From positions 1 through 61,185 of the forward strand of contig DAISWL010000003.1 of assembly GCA_036826375.1 (NCBI GenBank): DNA of 61,185 nucleotides, given 5' to 3'. Position 1 is the stretch's first letter; each line of letters starts with the position of its first letter. The translations under genes and the position numbers were made by a program. The DNA is from DAISWL01 sp036826375. GTDB taxonomy: Bacteria > Patescibacteriota > Saccharimonadia > Saccharimonadales > HK-STAS-PATE-42. The notes under the pieces are model-generated. The model was not told the origin of the DNA. It was given only the letters and a program-made list of their open reading frames with translations, and ran no database searches. This document shows positions 35,018 to 43,605 of the stretch, in pieces.

Positions 35018-36547
35018 ATGAGCCAAGATTTATATCTACAAAAAATTGGTAAGATGATAACCAAAATGCGCCAAGAAAAAGGCTTAACCCAATCAGAGTT
35101 AGCCAAAGATTTAGGCACCAGTCAATCCGCCATAAACCGTATAGAATCTGGGAATCAGAATTTGACCCTTGAAACTTTAGCTAGAATTAGCGAGGTCCTA
35201 GATCAAGAAATTGTTAGTATTTCAGATCAGAAACTAGATTTCAAAATTAAAGGCGGCTTCAAATTAAGAGGCAGTGTTACCTGTAGTGGAGCTAAAAATT
35301 CAGCCCTCGGCGTAATTTGTGCCTCTATTTTAAATCAAGGCACTACAACTCTTAAAAATGTACCCAAAATTGAAGAGGTTAATCGCATCTTAGAAGTTTT
35401 AGCTAGCATAGGAGTTAAAATCAAGTGGGAGGAAGATGGCGATTTGATAATTACCCCTCCTACTAAACTTAAGCTTAGTAGTTTAGATGTCGCAGCCGCT
35501 AAGCGGACCAGAACTGTAATTATGTTGATGGGACCACTAATGCATCTTGCTAAGAAATTCAACCTTCCCTTTGCTGGAGGCTGCCAACTAGGAGCGAGAA
35601 CCGTAGAGCCTCATATAATGGCGCTCTCTAAGTTAGGCTTGAAGGTAGATGTTGAAGATGATAGCTACCACTGCATATCTAAGCCTAAAAAAGCAGATCG
35701 AATTGTACTAATAGAACGAGGAGATACTGTTACCGAAAACTTAATTATGGCTGCATCCGTAGGCAAAGGCAAGGTAGAAATTGTTAATGCCAGCTATAAC
35801 TATATCGTACTGGATTTAATATACTACTTAAGAGGTTTAGGGGTTAAGTTTAGCGGGATTGGTACATCTAACTTAGTTATTGAGGGAGTAGAAAATATAA
35901 ATCAGGATACCACTTATGGTATAACTGAAGACCCTATTGAAGCAATGAGTTACCTAACCGCCGGGATAGTGACAGACAGCAAAATAAGCGTTAAAAGGGT
36001 CCCTAGAGATTTTATAGAAATAGAACTATTGAACCTATCAGCGATGAATCTTAAGTTTAAATTGTCACCAACCTATAAAGCTTTGAACGGAGAAACTGAT
36101 TTAGTTGATATAGAACTGGTCAACTCTTCCCTTTTGAAATCACCTGTTGATAAAATTCATTCTCAAAGTTACCCAGCAATAAATATGGATAATTTACCTT
36201 TTTTTGCTTTAATCGCCTCCAAGGCTAAAGGCAGAACTTTAATTCATGATTGGAGCTACGAGAGCAGGTTAATACATCTGTTAGATTTAACCAGAATTGG
36301 CGTTAATATTGAGCTAGCAGATAAACACCGTATTTTTGTTGATGGGCCAACTGAATTTAAGCCGGCCAGTGTAACCTGCCCACCGGCCTTAAGACCTGCG
36401 ATGCTAATCTTAATTGGGATGTTAGCAGCCCCTGGAACCTCTATTTTAAGAGACGTTTATTCTATCAAACGTGGCTACGAGAGTGTTGTCGAAAAGCTTA
36501 ATTCTTTAGGAGCGAAAATATCTGTAATGATAGATATCCAAACTTAA
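35018..36547 (+). CDS. murA: HTH (XRE)-MurA fusion: UDP-N-acetylglucosamine 1-carboxyvinyltransferase
   Basis: MurA performs the first committed step of peptidoglycan synthesis, adding enolpyruvate to UDP-GlcNAc. Residues about 1-70 are a clear XRE-type HTH (MRQEKGLTQSELAKDLGTSQ, then INRIESG). Residues about 78-509 are a full MurA with the Lys93-Asn94 pair in SGAKNSAL and the active-site Cys189 in FAGGCQLGARTVEPH, so it should be active and fosfomycin-sensitive in principle. Most bacteria have MurA without the HTH. The fusion suggests DNA binding or oligomer control by an envelope enzyme; that is inference. Confidence 0.95.
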   Translation: MSQDLYLQKIGKMITKMRQEKGLTQSELAKDLGTSQSAINRIESGNQNLTLETLARISEVLDQEIVSISDQKLDFKIKGGFKLRGSVTCSGAKNSALGVICASILNQGTTTLKNVPKIEEVNRILEVLASIGVKIKWEEDGDLIITPPTKLKLSSLDVAAAKRTRTVIMLMGPLMHLAKKFNLPFAGGCQLGARTVEPHIMALSKLGLKVDVEDDSYHCISKPKKADRIVLIERGDTVTENLIMAASVGKGKVEIVNASYNYIVLDLIYYLRGLGVKFSGIGTSNLVIEGVENINQDTTYGITEDPIEAMSYLTAGIVTDSKISVKRVPRDFIEIELLNLSAMNLKFKLSPTYKALNGETDLVDIELVNSSLLKSPVDKIHSQSYPAINMDNLPFFALIASKAKGRTLIHDWSYESRLIHLLDLTRIGVNIELADKHRIFVDGPTEFKPASVTCPPALRPAMLILIGMLAAPGTSILRDVYSIKRGYESVVEKLNSLGAKISVMIDIQT

Positions 36548-36602
36548 TCATAATATTAGCCAGACTAGGGAGAAAGGCTTAATTCAAGAATATAATTAAG
36601 AT

Positions 36603-37238
36603 TTAATTTTTAAGTTTAGCCTCAAACACCTCGCGACCATCGTCAGAGCCCTTTAATGTGCAGCTGTAGAGGGTAAGCTTAGCATCTTTAATTTTGTCTT
36701 TAACCGGATCTTCAATCGCGATATCAGTTGGCTTAACTCCATATTTTTTAGTAATCTCATAATTGTAACGCTTGCCCTTGTAATCTACTATAAATTGATC
36801 CCCTACGTTTAGTTTGCCGACATTATAGAACGGGGAGCTATCCATAGTAGCACCGGGGGTCCATTTCATGATAAAACGATGAGCACTCAGAATAAAGTTA
36901 CCGCCGGTTTCGGGATCTCCCCTCTCCGGATAACGATGCCAAGCTCCTTGCTCCATAACGCTTTCATCGCCAGTAAGAAACGGTACCTCTAAACCAATTT
37001 TTGGTATATAGAGGATATTATCTCCGGGCTTGGGTTCGCTTTGAGCGACTTTTGCTGGCTGACCTAAAATTATTCCCGACTGAAGAGCAGGAGCAAAAAC
37101 CAGAGTCATCAAATACACTCCCGCAAAGAATAAACTTATAGATATAAAATTTAATGATAATTTTGTGAATCGCTTTTTATTGCGCGTTTTAATTACCCCC
37201 TCGATGCTTGAGTAATGTATATTTTTTTTACTATTCAC
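36603..37238 (-). CDS. Sortase family transpeptidase
   Basis: Sortases attach surface proteins or pilins to the cell wall or each other. The 211-residue product has an N-terminal membrane helix (LNFISISLFFAGVYLMTLVF, about 27-46), the catalytic His in FILSAHRFIM, the Cys in LTLYSCTLKG, and an Arg in DGREVFE. The arrangement fits class D/E-like sortases. A pilin-like gene (37757-38422) is nearby. No LPxTG protein was found in the window. Confidence 0.9.
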   Translation of the reverse strand: MNSKKNIHYSSIEGVIKTRNKKRFTKLSLNFISISLFFAGVYLMTLVFAPALQSGIILGQPAKVAQSEPKPGDNILYIPKIGLEVPFLTGDESVMEQGAWHRYPERGDPETGGNFILSAHRFIMKWTPGATMDSSPFYNVGKLNVGDQFIVDYKGKRYNYEITKKYGVKPTDIAIEDPVKDKIKDAKLTLYSCTLKGSDDGREVFEAKLKN

Positions 37239-37273
37239 CTTTATTAATGCACCCCTTAGTCATGTATCGCCAA

Positions 37274-37753
37274 TTAATTGATTACGATTCTTTTGTTAGA
37301 TAGCTTTATTATAGCATCTCTGTTGAAGAAACGGTTTTGGCTAAGTATCTTGCCTTTCAGACTATTAACTTGGTAATAGAACTTAACTAGCTCAAAGTTG
37401 GAATCGCTAATTACATAATCCGTGATGTAACCTATTTTTTTACTTGAGGAATCCTCTATGGTGAGATTAAGGATGTCAAAATTAAGAGACAATGTCTTCT
37501 GAAGCCTTACTAAATGACTGTCTAGCTCAACAAGATTTTTATAACCATCGACACTAAAACCCTCTATATCTGATTCTCTTATATCGTCAGTGAATACTAC
37601 CCTGCTAACACGATCATCCCATATTTTAAGCTTAAAGGCTATTATTTTTAAAGAATCTGGGGCAATGATAGGATATTCAACTTTGGCTACAGGCTCACCA
37701 GTTTCTAAACTGAAAATAGTTCTATCTTTTAAATCTGAAGCTAGGATCAACAT
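37274..37753 (-). CDS. PRC-barrel-like domain protein
   Basis: The 159-residue product has the beta-rich start LASDLKDRTIFSLETGEPVAKVEY, typical of PRC-barrel domains, and a second similar half (DSSSKKIGYITDYVI). No membrane segment is visible. PRC-barrels bind RNA or proteins in various settings. It follows the pilin-like gene by 3 nt and may share its transcript. Family assignment is by pattern only. Confidence 0.65.
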   Translation of the reverse strand: MLILASDLKDRTIFSLETGEPVAKVEYPIIAPDSLKIIAFKLKIWDDRVSRVVFTDDIRESDIEGFSVDGYKNLVELDSHLVRLQKTLSLNFDILNLTIEDSSSKKIGYITDYVISDSNFELVKFYYQVNSLKGKILSQNRFFNRDAIIKLSNKRIVIN

Positions 37754-37756
37754 ATT

Positions 37757-38422
37757 CTACTCGGCCTCCTCTGTTTCAGTCGAGTTAGTAGTATCCTGAA
37801 CGCCCTCAGATTGAGTTTGAAGATCGGCGGAATAGTTGTCCCCACTGCCGCCGGTCTGCTGAATGGTCTGGTCGTCAGATGTAGAATAAATGTCTATCTT
37901 ATATCCGTCGCAAAGGGCAGTATCGTTATTACACCCCTCCGGATAGGTTACATACTTAAACATGTCAGATCCTATACTATTACCATAACCATCATCTAAG
38001 AGAACTTCTAGTCTTGGATTAAGCTTAACCCAATATTCATCTTCAAGATTAGATTCTAGAGGATATTGGCCCTTCTGGCTGAAATACAGATCTAGCTCTG
38101 CGGCCATAGCTTCAGCCTTATAGTATTTTGCACTATCCTCGGCTACATTTTTAATAGAAATAGCCCTTCTGTAACCAAACAGGAATATACCACCTATAAT
38201 AAGTACTGCCAACAGCAATTCTCCTAGAGAGATAGTCTTTTCGTTATTGGAATGGGTTGTTGATCCGAAAATTAAAGCTGCTTTTTTGTTTACTGATTCA
38301 AGGCTATCAATCCCATTTTTCTGACTAACGTTTTTTTTAGATTTTAGCGCTTTATTCTTTTCTGATACGGATGAATTAACCGATTTTTTATTAATATTAT
38401 TTAATGATTTCTTAGCTGCCAC
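37757..38422 (-). CDS. Pilin-like membrane protein
   Basis: The 221-residue product has a basic, Ser/Lys-rich N-terminal 70 residues. One hydrophobic helix follows (GELLLAVLIIGGIFLFGY, with Glu in second position as in pilins), then the helix continuing into AELDLYFSQKGQYPLESN, a stretch typical of pseudopilins. A Cys pair lies in PEGCNNDTALCDG. The long leader before the helix is unusual for prepilins. An acidic Ser/Thr/Glu-rich tail closes it. Confidence 0.7.
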   Translation of the reverse strand: MAAKKSLNNINKKSVNSSVSEKNKALKSKKNVSQKNGIDSLESVNKKAALIFGSTTHSNNEKTISLGELLLAVLIIGGIFLFGYRRAISIKNVAEDSAKYYKAEAMAAELDLYFSQKGQYPLESNLEDEYWVKLNPRLEVLLDDGYGNSIGSDMFKYVTYPEGCNNDTALCDGYKIDIYSTSDDQTIQQTGGSGDNYSADLQTQSEGVQDTTNSTETEEAE

Positions 38423-38491
38423 AGCGATATACCTACTAAACTCTTAAGCTTTTATTATTATTTAATTCTACCATAAATTGCATTGATGATG

Positions 38492-38497
38492 TATAAT
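38492..38497 (+). promoter_or_regulatory. -10 element upstream of the tRNA pair
   Basis: TATAAT lies 17 nt before the tRNA-Gly start. The -35 region is weak. It probably drives both tRNAs. Confidence 0.4.
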
Positions 38498-38514
38498 AAA
38501 TGATGATTAAAAGC

Positions 38515-38589
38515 GCGGGTGTTGTATAGTGGCTATTATGCCAGCCTTCCAAGCTGGAGACGAGAGTTCGATTCTCTCCACCCGCACCA
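38515..38589 (+). tRNA. tRNA-Gly (anticodon TCC)
   Basis: A 75-nt cloverleaf can be drawn: acceptor GCGGGTG/CACCCGC, anticodon stem CCAGC/GCTGG with loop CTTCCAA giving TCC, and T-arm GAGAGTTCGATTCTCTC. The discriminator is A and the CCA end is encoded. Confidence 0.95.
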
Positions 38590-38623
38590 AAAGTACATTC
38601 ATATTTTAAATTCAAGATGGTAC

Positions 38624-38700
38624 GCCTCGGTAGCTCAGTGGATTAGAGCAATGGGCTTCTATCCCACAGGTCGGGGGTTCGAATCCCTCCCGGGGTACCA
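38624..38700 (+). tRNA. tRNA-Arg (anticodon TCT)
   Basis: A 77-nt cloverleaf is visible: acceptor GCCTCGG/CCGGGGT (two G-U pairs), D-arm GCTC/GAGC, anticodon loop CTTCTAT giving TCT, and T-arm around GGGTTCGAATCCCTC. CCA is encoded. The 3' end is duplicated downstream (38804-38819). Confidence 0.93.
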
Positions 38701-38819
38701 AACAAAGAGCTGGCTGGTAGGCCAGTTTTTTGTTGGGTTATCTCACGTAAGTGAGAATTCGAACCACCGCCGGGCGTTCGGGCGAAGCTTTGCATTAGCA
38801 AACATCCCTCCCGGGGTAC
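38683..38819 (+). repeat. 16-bp duplication of the tRNA-Arg 3' end
   Basis: ATCCCTCCCGGGGTAC occurs at 38683-38698 inside the tRNA and again at 38804-38819. Integrases of genomic islands use exactly this part of tRNAs as attachment site, so the second copy may be the footprint of a lost element. A T-arm-like GGTTCGAATTC also lies between, on the minus strand. Confidence 0.6.
38710..38731 (+). terminator. Rho-independent terminator after the tRNA pair
   Basis: CTGGC/GCCAG stem (38710-38714 with 38721-38725) with a 6-nt loop is followed by six T. Confidence 0.65.
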
Positions 38820-38846
38820 TATTCTAGACGTAAAGCGTCTAATAAA

Positions 38847-39629
38847 TCATTTTCCATCTGTTGAGATACTATCCCAACCTGCGATCAATTTAAGTGCTAT
38901 GCTTTTTAAGCAAATTATATTTCTAGAATTCAAACTGCGGGCAGCAATTTCTAACTGATCGTCTAACCGCTTGAGATTATTTATAATTAAAGCATCATTC
39001 AGCGCAAATTGTAGAAGTTGATCGGCAAATAACGGATTTCTACTCAGTATTGGACCATGAAGATAACTGCCAAAAATATTAAACTTAATAGCTCCTTCTT
39101 GATTGTCGCCTCCGTTATTACCGCTTCCGGAAACAACTTTTCCGAACGGCTTGGTTGATTCAGATTTAATAAAAGTTCTTCCGCTATGGTTTTCAAAACC
39201 ATACAACTGACCGTAGGCGGAATCTATTTCGATATTACCAATTAACCTATCCTCAGAACCAATAGTTTCAATATCCAAGATTCCAATACCTTCAAGTTCC
39301 TTTCCTTCAGATGTTACAAACTTCAATCCAAATAATTGATAGCTTCCACAAATAAGTAGCATCGGTACTCCTCTTTTGGCTAAAGCAAGTAGTTTACCAG
39401 CCTTAAGCTTAATATCTTTTGCAACTTTAATCTGGCTACTATCCTGGCCGCCGCCAGATACAATCAAATTAGTATCGTCAGGTATATCTTCACCGATACC
39501 AACCTGTAAAATTTCAGATTCCACACCTCTCCAACTTAACCTTTTTTGCAGAATTAAAGTGTTACCAGTATCCCCGTAAACGTTTAGCTCTTTTGCATAA
39601 AGGTGCACAATTTTTATTTTTTTACTCAC
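38847..39629 (-). CDS. gatD: Lipid II isoglutaminyl synthase, glutaminase subunit GatD
   Basis: GatD supplies ammonia to MurT for amidation of the D-Glu in lipid II. The 260-residue class I glutamine amidotransferase-like protein has the nucleophile Cys94 in LLICGSYQLFG and the catalytic His191 in GSYLHGP. It overlaps murT by 4 nt, the usual coupled arrangement. Confidence 0.93.
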   Translation of the reverse strand: MSKKIKIVHLYAKELNVYGDTGNTLILQKRLSWRGVESEILQVGIGEDIPDDTNLIVSGGGQDSSQIKVAKDIKLKAGKLLALAKRGVPMLLICGSYQLFGLKFVTSEGKELEGIGILDIETIGSEDRLIGNIEIDSAYGQLYGFENHSGRTFIKSESTKPFGKVVSGSGNNGGDNQEGAIKFNIFGSYLHGPILSRNPLFADQLLQFALNDALIINNLKRLDDQLEIAARSLNSRNIICLKSIALKLIAGWDSISTDGK

Positions 39630-40513
39630 TTTGTGCCCTCGCTTAGTTTACTTAAAATTCTATAGATTTCAACCATCGCAGTATAACTAGCAAAAACAGT
39701 TTTATTTTTATGGGGCTGAGCAAGCAGCTTCTGAAGTGCTTTAGAAACTATAAGATCAACATCTTCCATGCCAACCATTAAATCAGCATATTTAAGTCTA
39801 ATTGCCATATCATAAGCTCGTGATCCACAAGTCTTTACATTTTTAAGCTTAAGTTTAGTAAAATCAACATCCCATATCCAGCTGATGTCGCGGCCATCAG
39901 CGTAATCATCGTTTAAGGCAAATAAGGCACAGCCACCTCCATTAGTTCGAGATTCTTGAATGACATGATTAAACCCATTAGGGTTTTTAACTAGGTGTAA
40001 TTGGATAATAGTTCCATCAATTTCAAATTGCTGACTTCTACCCCATGCTGGCTTAAATAATTTTTCAGATTCTTTTACTAAACTTAAATTTAACTTTTCG
40101 TCAATTACAGATTGAGCGGCGGCAAGAGCAGCAACAAAGTTAAGGCCGTTATAAATGCCCTGTAGATTAATTGTTAATACTAAACTCAATTTATTAATTC
40201 TAATTTTAAGTTTAAGATTAAAATTATCGCCAATCTCGGCATCTTCTAAAATAACTGCTTCAGCATTTTTGGGCGGATTAAATTTTGAGCTGAGGGAACC
40301 TTCAGTAATAATTTTTTTAGCTAATTCTTTTTCTGCTCCAAAAAAAATAATATCTTGTGATTTAAACTTAGCATATAGGGCTGTGGTTGAAGGTTCGAGC
40401 AGATTAAGTATTAGTTTATCTGATTTAGCCGCTACATCTTCAAGTATTTTTTGAGTAGCATCAATCTCTCCGAACCTGTCAAGCTGATCACGCGAGATGT
40501 TTAAAATTAGCAA
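39626..40513 (-). CDS. murT: MurT, C-terminal part (gene interrupted by in-frame amber codon)
   Basis: MurT is the ATP-dependent Mur-ligase-like subunit that amidates lipid II. This 295-residue frame starts with TTG and carries ISRDQLDRFGEIDATQ, the central ligase domain and the C-terminal region that binds GatD (HVIQESRTNGGGCALFALND). It is in the same frame as the upstream piece (40550-40945), separated by a TAG at 40550-40552 and 12 sense codons. The complete protein would have about 440 residues, normal for MurT. It overlaps gatD by 4 nt. Confidence 0.85.
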   Translation of the reverse strand: MLILNISRDQLDRFGEIDATQKILEDVAAKSDKLILNLLEPSTTALYAKFKSQDIIFFGAEKELAKKIITEGSLSSKFNPPKNAEAVILEDAEIGDNFNLKLKIRINKLSLVLTINLQGIYNGLNFVAALAAAQSVIDEKLNLSLVKESEKLFKPAWGRSQQFEIDGTIIQLHLVKNPNGFNHVIQESRTNGGGCALFALNDDYADGRDISWIWDVDFTKLKLKNVKTCGSRAYDMAIRLKYADLMVGMEDVDLIVSKALQKLLAQPHKNKTVFASYTAMVEIYRILSKLSEGTK

Positions 40514-40549
40514 ACTACCAATATCTACCTTAGCCGCAAATTGCTTAGC

Positions 40550-40945
40550 CTAGGCTTCATCTAGCTCCAAAACAGCAATATCAAACTGTTTGGCAATTGG
40601 CCTAAACTTAATATCCCTTATTAGCTCGCTGGCAATACCCCTGGTAAAATTGCTGCCGCTAGGGTTAGTTAAAACCTTTAAGTTCTGTGATTTAAATATT
40701 TCTGCCGTTAATTTCGTAGTAGTAGTTTTACCGTTCGTGCCTGTAATAACCAGAGGCTTAAACTTAAGATGATTAAGGCTGTAATTCAAAAACCCTGGGT
40801 AAAGTTTTTCTATAATTAAACCCGGGAGAGCAGATCCCTGCCCTTTGCCACTAAGCTCTAACATCTTAATAAGAACTTTTCCACAGATAATTAATAGCCA
40901 GAATCGGATTGATTTTACAATTTTTAAAAATTTAATCATCTTCAA
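40550..40945 (-). CDS. murT: MurT, N-terminal part ending at in-frame TAG
   Basis: The 131-residue product has a hydrophobic N-terminus (IRFWLLIICGKVLIKML) and the Mur-ligase P-loop GTNGKTTTTK (about 69-78), then AVLELDEA and the stop TAG. In intact MurT the DEA is followed by more ligase sequence, which continues here in the same frame after the stop. The amber may be a real mutation, a mixed-population variant or an assembly error. TAG ends other genes in the window, so genome-wide recoding is unlikely. Confidence 0.85.
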   Translation of the reverse strand: MKMIKFLKIVKSIRFWLLIICGKVLIKMLELSGKGQGSALPGLIIEKLYPGFLNYSLNHLKFKPLVITGTNGKTTTTKLTAEIFKSQNLKVLTNPSGSNFTRGIASELIRDIKFRPIAKQFDIAVLELDEA

Positions 40946-40993
40946 TAATAGCAGATCTGATGGGTTTAGCAGTTTTGTAAAGTTGAACTAAAT

Positions 40994-41158
40994 TTAAGAT
41001 ATCGCTCTTAAAATCATGAATTCAATAAAGGCAACTATCACCACGCAGATACCAGCTCCAATTCCAGCAGTTTTGCTATCTCCGTTGCTTCTCATGAAAA
41101 CATTGTAAAGCCACATACCTACTCCGGCACTAGACATAATAATAAAAAAGGGTTCCAT
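40994..41158 (-). CDS. Small two-helix membrane protein (54 aa)
   Basis: A 54-residue frame begins MEPFFIIMSSAGVGMWLYNV and ends EFMILRAIS. It has two hydrophobic segments (about 4-20 and 32-50) separated by RSNGDSKT. No strong Shine-Dalgarno is present. It occupies the gap between murT and the class V aminotransferase. I do not recognise the family. Confidence 0.45.
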   Translation of the reverse strand: MEPFFIIMSSAGVGMWLYNVFMRSNGDSKTAGIGAGICVVIVAFIEFMILRAIS

Positions 41159-41188
41159 CTATTATTAAGTTTAGCACATTAAGTCTGA

Positions 41189-42283
41189 TTATGAATCCTT
41201 AGGTTTTATGTTTTTATACGCATCCCTCAGCGCATTTAAAGTCAATTGCTGGTTTTTAAAATCGGTTTGCAGATTCATCTGCCCTATTCTGACCACCGGT
41301 AAACCGAATGATCCGCTAATGTCAATTCCGTGCTTAAGCTTAATAAGCTCAACTATCTCGGCGGAATCCCTTCCCCCGGTTTCAATGGCGATAACTGAAT
41401 TGAGGCGATGTCCTTTATCGGCCCATAAACTAAAACCGCTAACTTTAAGATCTTCTATAAACTTAGTGGAGGATGATTCATGATCGGAAATCCATTTATC
41501 AACCCCATATTTGCAAATGTTAGAGGTGGATTGATCCAATGCCGAGAGTAGTCCTCCGGGAGCTGTATAGTGGTAACCGCCCTGATCCCAAAACTTAACT
41601 ATCTTAGCGAAATCATACAGCCAGCGAGTAGATTTAGTTTGAATGGCAACATCATAGGCATCACTTGAAAATATAAAAACACCGAGGCCGGTTAGAGATC
41701 CTAACGCTTTTTGAGATCCGCTCACTACCGCATCAATACCCCATTTATCCATGCTAAACTGAAGAGCTCCCAAAGTGCTGACGGCATCAACCACGCTTAA
41801 GATATTGTTCTTCTTCAACAGTTTACAGATGCTTTCTATATCCTTAAGTTTAGTTCCATTACTAGTTTCACCGTGCGTCATTAAACAAATATCAAACTGC
41901 TGATTTTTTAGCTCATCTTCAACCATCTCCAAATTAACAGATTTCCTTTCCTCCGGCTCTAAAACTGTAAAGCTAAAAGCATGTAAATCTAAAAGCTCTA
42001 TCCAACGCTTATTGAATTCTCCATTGGTGCCAACTATTAGAACTCTAGATTTTTCAGTGATTAAGTTAGCTACAACTGCCTCCATGGCCGCACTGCTACT
42101 GCCTGCCACACAGTAAATATGTTCAGATTTAGTTTTGGCGATTTCTGCTAGATTGCTCCTTAAACTTAATATCAGTTCGTGCATATCTGAGCCTAGGTGG
42201 TTGATTACTTGCCCGGCCGCAGCGGCGACATCTTCAGATACATTCACCGGACCGGCGCCCATCAGTAGAGTTTGTTTAATCAT
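41189..42283 (-). CDS. Class V aminotransferase (alanine-glyoxylate/serine-pyruvate type)
   Basis: The 364-residue PLP enzyme has LLMGAGPVNVSEDV at the start, the HGETSNGT motif, the Asp in SVVDAVSTLG, and the PLP Lys in SGSQKALGSLTG. These fit the alanine-glyoxylate/serine-pyruvate/purine catabolism (PucG) group; the substrate is not determinable. It follows ddl by 28 nt in the peptidoglycan block. Confidence 0.9.
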   Translation of the reverse strand: MIKQTLLMGAGPVNVSEDVAAAAGQVINHLGSDMHELILSLRSNLAEIAKTKSEHIYCVAGSSSAAMEAVVANLITEKSRVLIVGTNGEFNKRWIELLDLHAFSFTVLEPEERKSVNLEMVEDELKNQQFDICLMTHGETSNGTKLKDIESICKLLKKNNILSVVDAVSTLGALQFSMDKWGIDAVVSGSQKALGSLTGLGVFIFSSDAYDVAIQTKSTRWLYDFAKIVKFWDQGGYHYTAPGGLLSALDQSTSNICKYGVDKWISDHESSSTKFIEDLKVSGFSLWADKGHRLNSVIAIETGGRDSAEIVELIKLKHGIDISGSFGLPVVRIGQMNLQTDFKNQQLTLNALRDAYKNIKPKDS

Positions 42284-42311
42284 TTTAAGATAGTCCCTCC
42301 TTAATTTTTAT

Positions 42312-43499
42312 TTAAAACTGCTTCAAAAAGTTAGTTTGAAAAGTTGTGGTTAAAGTCTGCTCAGATTTAAATCTGGTTTTTGCTAGCTCTATTAACTTTA
42401 AGTTTAGCTCAACCGCTGAAAAACCGCTGGCCATCCAGTTATGAAGGTAGAGCGAGCCGGGTAATGGGTTAATCTCATTAAAATAGAGCGTGCCAGATTT
42501 GACATCTATTAGCATATCAACTCTAGCTATTCCATATAGCCCTAGTTCTTGCCAAACCTTTCTGCCCATAGTTTTGGCTTGCTCCATCAGATCTGCACTA
42601 ATTTCAGCAGGTATTTTACTATATCCTTCAGCGCTAAACTTTCCGGAACCAGAGATTTTAGAGCCTTTACCATTTTTACCGCCTTGACCGATATATTTAG
42701 CATCAAAATCGAACACGCCATCGGCATTAAGTTTAGATTGCTCAACACTGGCCAGAATTGGCTCCTCAGTAGTACCCATGATTGGCAAGGTAATTTCTAT
42801 TAAATTATCAACTCCTTCTTCAACTAAACAAAGCTGATCATGATGCAAAGCAACTTCAATGGCGTTATTGAGCTGATCCTTACTGTCAACTTTGCTAATT
42901 CCAATACTACTGCCCAAGTGAGCTGGCTTAACAAAAAGCGGGTATCTTAAGTTTTCATTTATTTTGGTGATGATTTTCTGTCCACCACTTATAAACTCTG
43001 AGTTACTAAACTTAAGGTAGTTGGTGATTTTAATTCCGGCACTCTCGGCTAACTGCTTGGTTAAAACTTTATTCATGGAAACTGTACTAGATTCCAATCC
43101 ACACCCGACAAAGGGAACTCCAGCCATTTTCATTAAACCTTGCCAAGATCCGTCCTCACCGTTGGTGCCGTGCAAAGCACTGTAGGCTACATCTATTTTA
43201 ATAGATTTTCGGCGCCCAGTTATGCCACCAGTTTTAGTTAGATGCGCTCCTTCTGGGCCAAATTCTAAGCTGGCAGGCTTAAGTTTAAGTAAATATTGAT
43301 CAATTTCTCCACTGGAATAAAGTTTAATATCGGCTAGTTTGTCATCCCAGTACCAGGCTCCATCTTTGGCGATGTAAACCGGCTCAACCTGATACTTGCC
43401 ACTAGATTTTAACGGCCCAATAATAGCGACGAGCGCAGTTATAATTGATACATCGTGTTCGGCAGATTTTCCACCAAAAAATACAAATACATTTTCCAT
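42312..43499 (-). CDS. ddl: D-alanine--D-alanine ligase
   Basis: Ddl makes the D-Ala-D-Ala dipeptide used by MurF. The 395-residue ATP-grasp enzyme has VFVFFGGKSAEHDVSII, the HGTNGEDGSWQGLM region, and the metal-binding NEINPLPGSLY segment. Length is slightly above average. It lies between murF and a class V aminotransferase, all on the minus strand. Confidence 0.97.
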   Translation of the reverse strand: MENVFVFFGGKSAEHDVSIITALVAIIGPLKSSGKYQVEPVYIAKDGAWYWDDKLADIKLYSSGEIDQYLLKLKPASLEFGPEGAHLTKTGGITGRRKSIKIDVAYSALHGTNGEDGSWQGLMKMAGVPFVGCGLESSTVSMNKVLTKQLAESAGIKITNYLKFSNSEFISGGQKIITKINENLRYPLFVKPAHLGSSIGISKVDSKDQLNNAIEVALHHDQLCLVEEGVDNLIEITLPIMGTTEEPILASVEQSKLNADGVFDFDAKYIGQGGKNGKGSKISGSGKFSAEGYSKIPAEISADLMEQAKTMGRKVWQELGLYGIARVDMLIDVKSGTLYFNEINPLPGSLYLHNWMASGFSAVELNLKLIELAKTRFKSEQTLTTTFQTNFLKQF

Positions 43500-43605
43500 A
43501 ATAAAAGATTCCCCCTTCTAAGCTTAATTGCTTTAAAGTTAGTATAGCAAGATTCTGAAATCCGGTACAGTTAGTAAGTACAGTTTTTTCTACAGTTATC
43601 TTGAA

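Noticed and set aside
40550..40552. TAG recoded as an amino acid
   Set aside because: TAG ends other genes normally, for example the M15 peptidase (31379-31381) and the deaminase (19251-19253).
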